DNA of 38,882 bases, taken from assembly GCA_021730785.1 (NCBI GenBank), contig JAKFWF010000055.1, positions 1 through 38,882 of the forward strand, given 5' to 3'. Under the pieces are notes generated by a model that saw only the letters and a program-made list of their open reading frames with translations, had not been told where the DNA came from and made no database searches. The position numbers and the translations under genes are program-made. The first letter of the stretch is position 1; each line of letters opens with the position of its first letter. The stretch is from Hyphomicrobiaceae bacterium. Its GTDB lineage: Bacteria > Pseudomonadota > Alphaproteobacteria > Rhizobiales > Hyphomicrobiaceae. Positions 37,145 through 38,882 of the stretch are shown here, in pieces.

Positions 37145-38023
37145 ATGGATCAGCACTTCCCCCCGATTGATGCGGCGCACGCGATGGCTGAGATGTTGCG
37201 CGGCTTCTCGATCGAGGTGACGCCCGGTGCCGTCGGTTCGGCCGGTTCGGCCCTCGCGCTTTTGCCGGCCGGGACGGAAACCTTCATCGCGTACCTGCCG
37301 ACCAGCACACCTGACCAACTGGTGTCCGCCGCGGAACTGCTGCAACGCGCCGGCATGACGCCGGTGCCGCACATCGTCGCCCGGTCATTTGCAAGTGCAG
37401 TGGAGCTCGATCGGCTGCTCGGGCGGCTGGGCGATCGCGCGGGCGTCACGCGTGTCCTGATCATCGCCGGCGATCGCGATGCGGCGGCTGGGCCCTACGA
37501 GTCGAGCCTGCAGATCATCCGCTCCGGCATACTGGAGAAGAGCGGAATCCGGAATGTCTATGTGTCCTGTTATCCCGAAGGCCACCCGCGCATCGCCAAT
37601 GATCGGCTCAGGGAGGCTCGGGTCGGCAAACTGGCAGCGATCAAGCATGCCGGCCTCGAGGGTGGACTTGTCAGTCAGTTCTGTTTCGAAGCGTCACCGA
37701 TCATTGCCTTGGCGCGCGGGATCCGCAGCGGCCCTTGCCCGGCGCCCTATCGCGTCGGTGTCGCTGGACCGGCGACCAGCGCGACGCTGCTGAAGTATGC
37801 CATGATGTGCGGCGTTGGCGCTTCCATGCGCGCACTCCGCGAGCGCCAGAGCCTGACCCGCAACCTGCTCGGCGGCGCAACGCCGGAGCTCTTGATCGAA
37901 CAATTGGCGCGGGCCAGGAACGACGAACCCGACATCGGCCTTGATGGCGTGCATTTCTTCACGTTTGGGGCGCTCGCCAAGACCGCCGAACTGATTGCCT
38001 CGATGACGAAGCGTAAGTCCTGA
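37145..38023 (+). CDS. metF: Methylenetetrahydrofolate reductase family protein (MetF-like)
   Basis: 292 residues from ATG 37145 with GGAAAG 7 nt upstream. MTHFR-type TIM barrel: FSIEVTPG start, FIAYLPTST, MTPVPHIVARSF, VTRVLIIAGDRDAAAG and the late LVSQFCFE block with the Gln-Phe motif. It interconverts 5-methyl- and 5,10-methylene-tetrahydrofolate. Lying between lacI and dmdA, it most likely oxidises the methyl-THF made by the demethylase instead of serving methionine synthesis. It is shorter than and diverged from housekeeping MetF, which fits a catabolic paralogue. Confidence 0.88.
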   Translation: MDQHFPPIDAAHAMAEMLRGFSIEVTPGAVGSAGSALALLPAGTETFIAYLPTSTPDQLVSAAELLQRAGMTPVPHIVARSFASAVELDRLLGRLGDRAGVTRVLIIAGDRDAAAGPYESSLQIIRSGILEKSGIRNVYVSCYPEGHPRIANDRLREARVGKLAAIKHAGLEGGLVSQFCFEASPIIALARGIRSGPCPAPYRVGVAGPATSATLLKYAMMCGVGASMRALRERQSLTRNLLGGATPELLIEQLARARNDEPDIGLDGVHFFTFGALAKTAELIASMTKRKS

Positions 38024-38084
38024 CACGAGCACTGCGATCCGATCCGCCGATCCCACCGGTCAACCTCACCAAACGAGTGTAACG

Positions 38085-38695
38085 ATGTTTTCCATCTACC
38101 CCTCGGCCCGCCTGCGCCCCTCGCCCTACTTCGACGCCACCGTCGCTGCCGGCGTGAAGAGCTTCACGACCTACAACCAGATGCTCATGCCGACCGGATT
38201 TGGCGATCCGGAAGCCGAGTATTGGCGCCTCATCAAGGGCGTCTCGATGTGGGATGTCGCGGTCGAACGGCAGGTGCAGCTGAAGGGGCGCGACGCAGAC
38301 CGCCTCGCGCAGATCCTCACGCCTCGTGACCTCAGCAGCTGCGTCGATGGTCAGGGCAAGTATGTCGCGCTTTGCAATCATGTCGGCACGCTGATCAACG
38401 ATCCGATTCTGCTCAAGCGCGCCGACGATCTCTACTGGCTGTCGATTGCCGATTCCAACATCCTGTTCTGGGCGCGCGCGATCGCTGCCGAGCGCAAGCT
38501 GGAGGTCGACATCATCGAACCGGACGTGTCGCCGCTGGCCATTCAGGGACCAAAGGCCGAGGACGTGGTCGTGTCGCTGTTTGGCGATTGGGTGCGCACA
38601 CTCAAGCACTTCTGGTTTCGCGATGCCGTGATCGACGGCATTCCGGTCGTCGTCGCGCGGTCGGGATGGTCCAAACAGGGTGGTTTCGAGATCTA
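38085..38695 (+). pseudogene. dmdA: DMSP demethylase DmdA-like (GcvT family), interrupted by ISL3-type element
   Basis: 203 codons of a GcvT-fold aminomethyltransferase homologue that looks like DmdA: SMWDVAVERQVQLKGRDADR, DIIEPDVSPLAIQGPKAED and VVVARSGWSKQGGFEI match DmdA from SAR11 and Ruegeria as I recall them. Full-length DmdA has about 370 residues. After GGFEI the next codon should be Tyr (TA-pyrimidine). Here TA is joined to the first G of the insertion sequence and becomes TAG. The remaining C-terminal half is not in the window. DmdA moves a methyl group from dimethylsulfoniopropionate to tetrahydrofolate. Metal or cofactor residues in the missing half cannot be checked. Confidence 0.85.
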
Positions 38696-38882
38696 GGCTC
38701 CCCGCTGTTTCAAGTGGGTCGCTTGAGGTCGAGTTTGCCGGCGACGAGATAGGTTATGGCGGTGAGGTTGCGGAGCGTGCGGTAGCCGCGGGCCTTGGCC
38801 TTGGCGGCCTGGACGAGGGAGTTGATGCCCTCGATGAGGCCGTTGGCAATGCGGCTGTCGAACCAGGCGAGGATACCGTCGG
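38696..38882 (-). mobile_element. ISL3-family insertion sequence, 3' end (transposase end and right terminus)
   Basis: The terminal sequence begins GGCTCCCCGCTGTTTCAAG at 38696, in the middle of the dmdA codon. The leftward transposase reading frame ends here, and the element continues past the window edge. Confidence 0.8.
38710..38882 (-). CDS. ISL3-family transposase, C-terminal end (partial)
   Basis: Read leftward from the window edge, the frame gives WFDSRIANGLIEGINSLVQA, then AKAKARGYRTLRNLTAITYL, ending with the stop at 38710-38712. This is the conserved C-terminus of ISL3-type transposases (DDE class). The N-terminal part lies beyond base 38882. Confidence 0.85.
   Translation of the reverse strand, partial: DGILAWFDSRIANGLIEGINSLVQAAKAKARGYRTLRNLTAITYLVAGKLDLKRPT

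Overview
The window is GC-rich DNA that looks chromosomal, from a metabolically versatile bacterium. It is most likely an alphaproteobacterium: dnaE1, the thiC THI element, the aerobic benzoyl-CoA genes and the organosulfur enzymes all have that flavour. This placement is inferred from gene content and protein style, not from a marker-gene tree.

Layout. (1) 145-4206: a peptide/opine-type ABC importer (two permeases and one fused double ATPase; its binding protein is not in the window), then a small DUF2798 membrane protein and a palindromic repeat element. (2) 4773-7898: a two-gene leftward unit (an M24-fold protein closely resembling the DMSP lyase DddP, plus an NTF2-like protein), divergent from an MFS transporter. 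(3) 7912-14305: the aerobic benzoyl-CoA (box) genes boxC, boxB and boxA. They are driven by a strong promoter with TGCA repeats and broken up by a DUF559 endonuclease gene on the other strand and by three small unrelated genes. (4) 14318-16448: a TetR regulator with a membrane protein, and a PPK2 polyphosphate kinase. (5) 16636-19234: a TPP riboswitch, then a receiver-like protein lacking the phospho-acceptor aspartate, then thiC. (6) 19253-20606: a zeta-toxin-like kinase with a small partner, a decayed VapC (PIN) toxin remnant and a PhnA-domain protein. (7) 20615-27506: SelO, a lipoprotein, an SH3-domain protein, dnaE1 and a GNAT acetyltransferase.

(8) 27539-38882 is an organosulfur catabolic island. 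A leftward operon starting near 35.84 kb encodes a sulfonate/taurine-type ABC importer, an HpsN-like histidinol-dehydrogenase homologue, an SDR (HpsO-like), a zinc alcohol dehydrogenase (HpsP-like) and a SuyA/SuyB-like lyase. This reads as uptake of 2,3-dihydroxypropanesulfonate (DHPS), oxidation to sulfolactate, then cleavage to pyruvate and sulfite. A LacI-family regulator is transcribed divergently, with two LacI-type operators in the gap, and is followed by metF and a DMSP-demethylase (dmdA) gene. The dmdA gene is cut in a tyrosine codon by an ISL3-family insertion sequence that runs off the window.

The least expected structural signal is a family of 41-nt hairpin elements inserted in frame inside two protein genes: two copies in the fused ABC ATPase and two in dnaE1. 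Copies differ by compensatory base changes that keep the stems paired. The dnaE1 copy carries a run of ten G. Together with the palindromes at the DUF559 gene and the composite repeat at 4.64-4.75 kb, the window holds three distinct palindromic repeat types.
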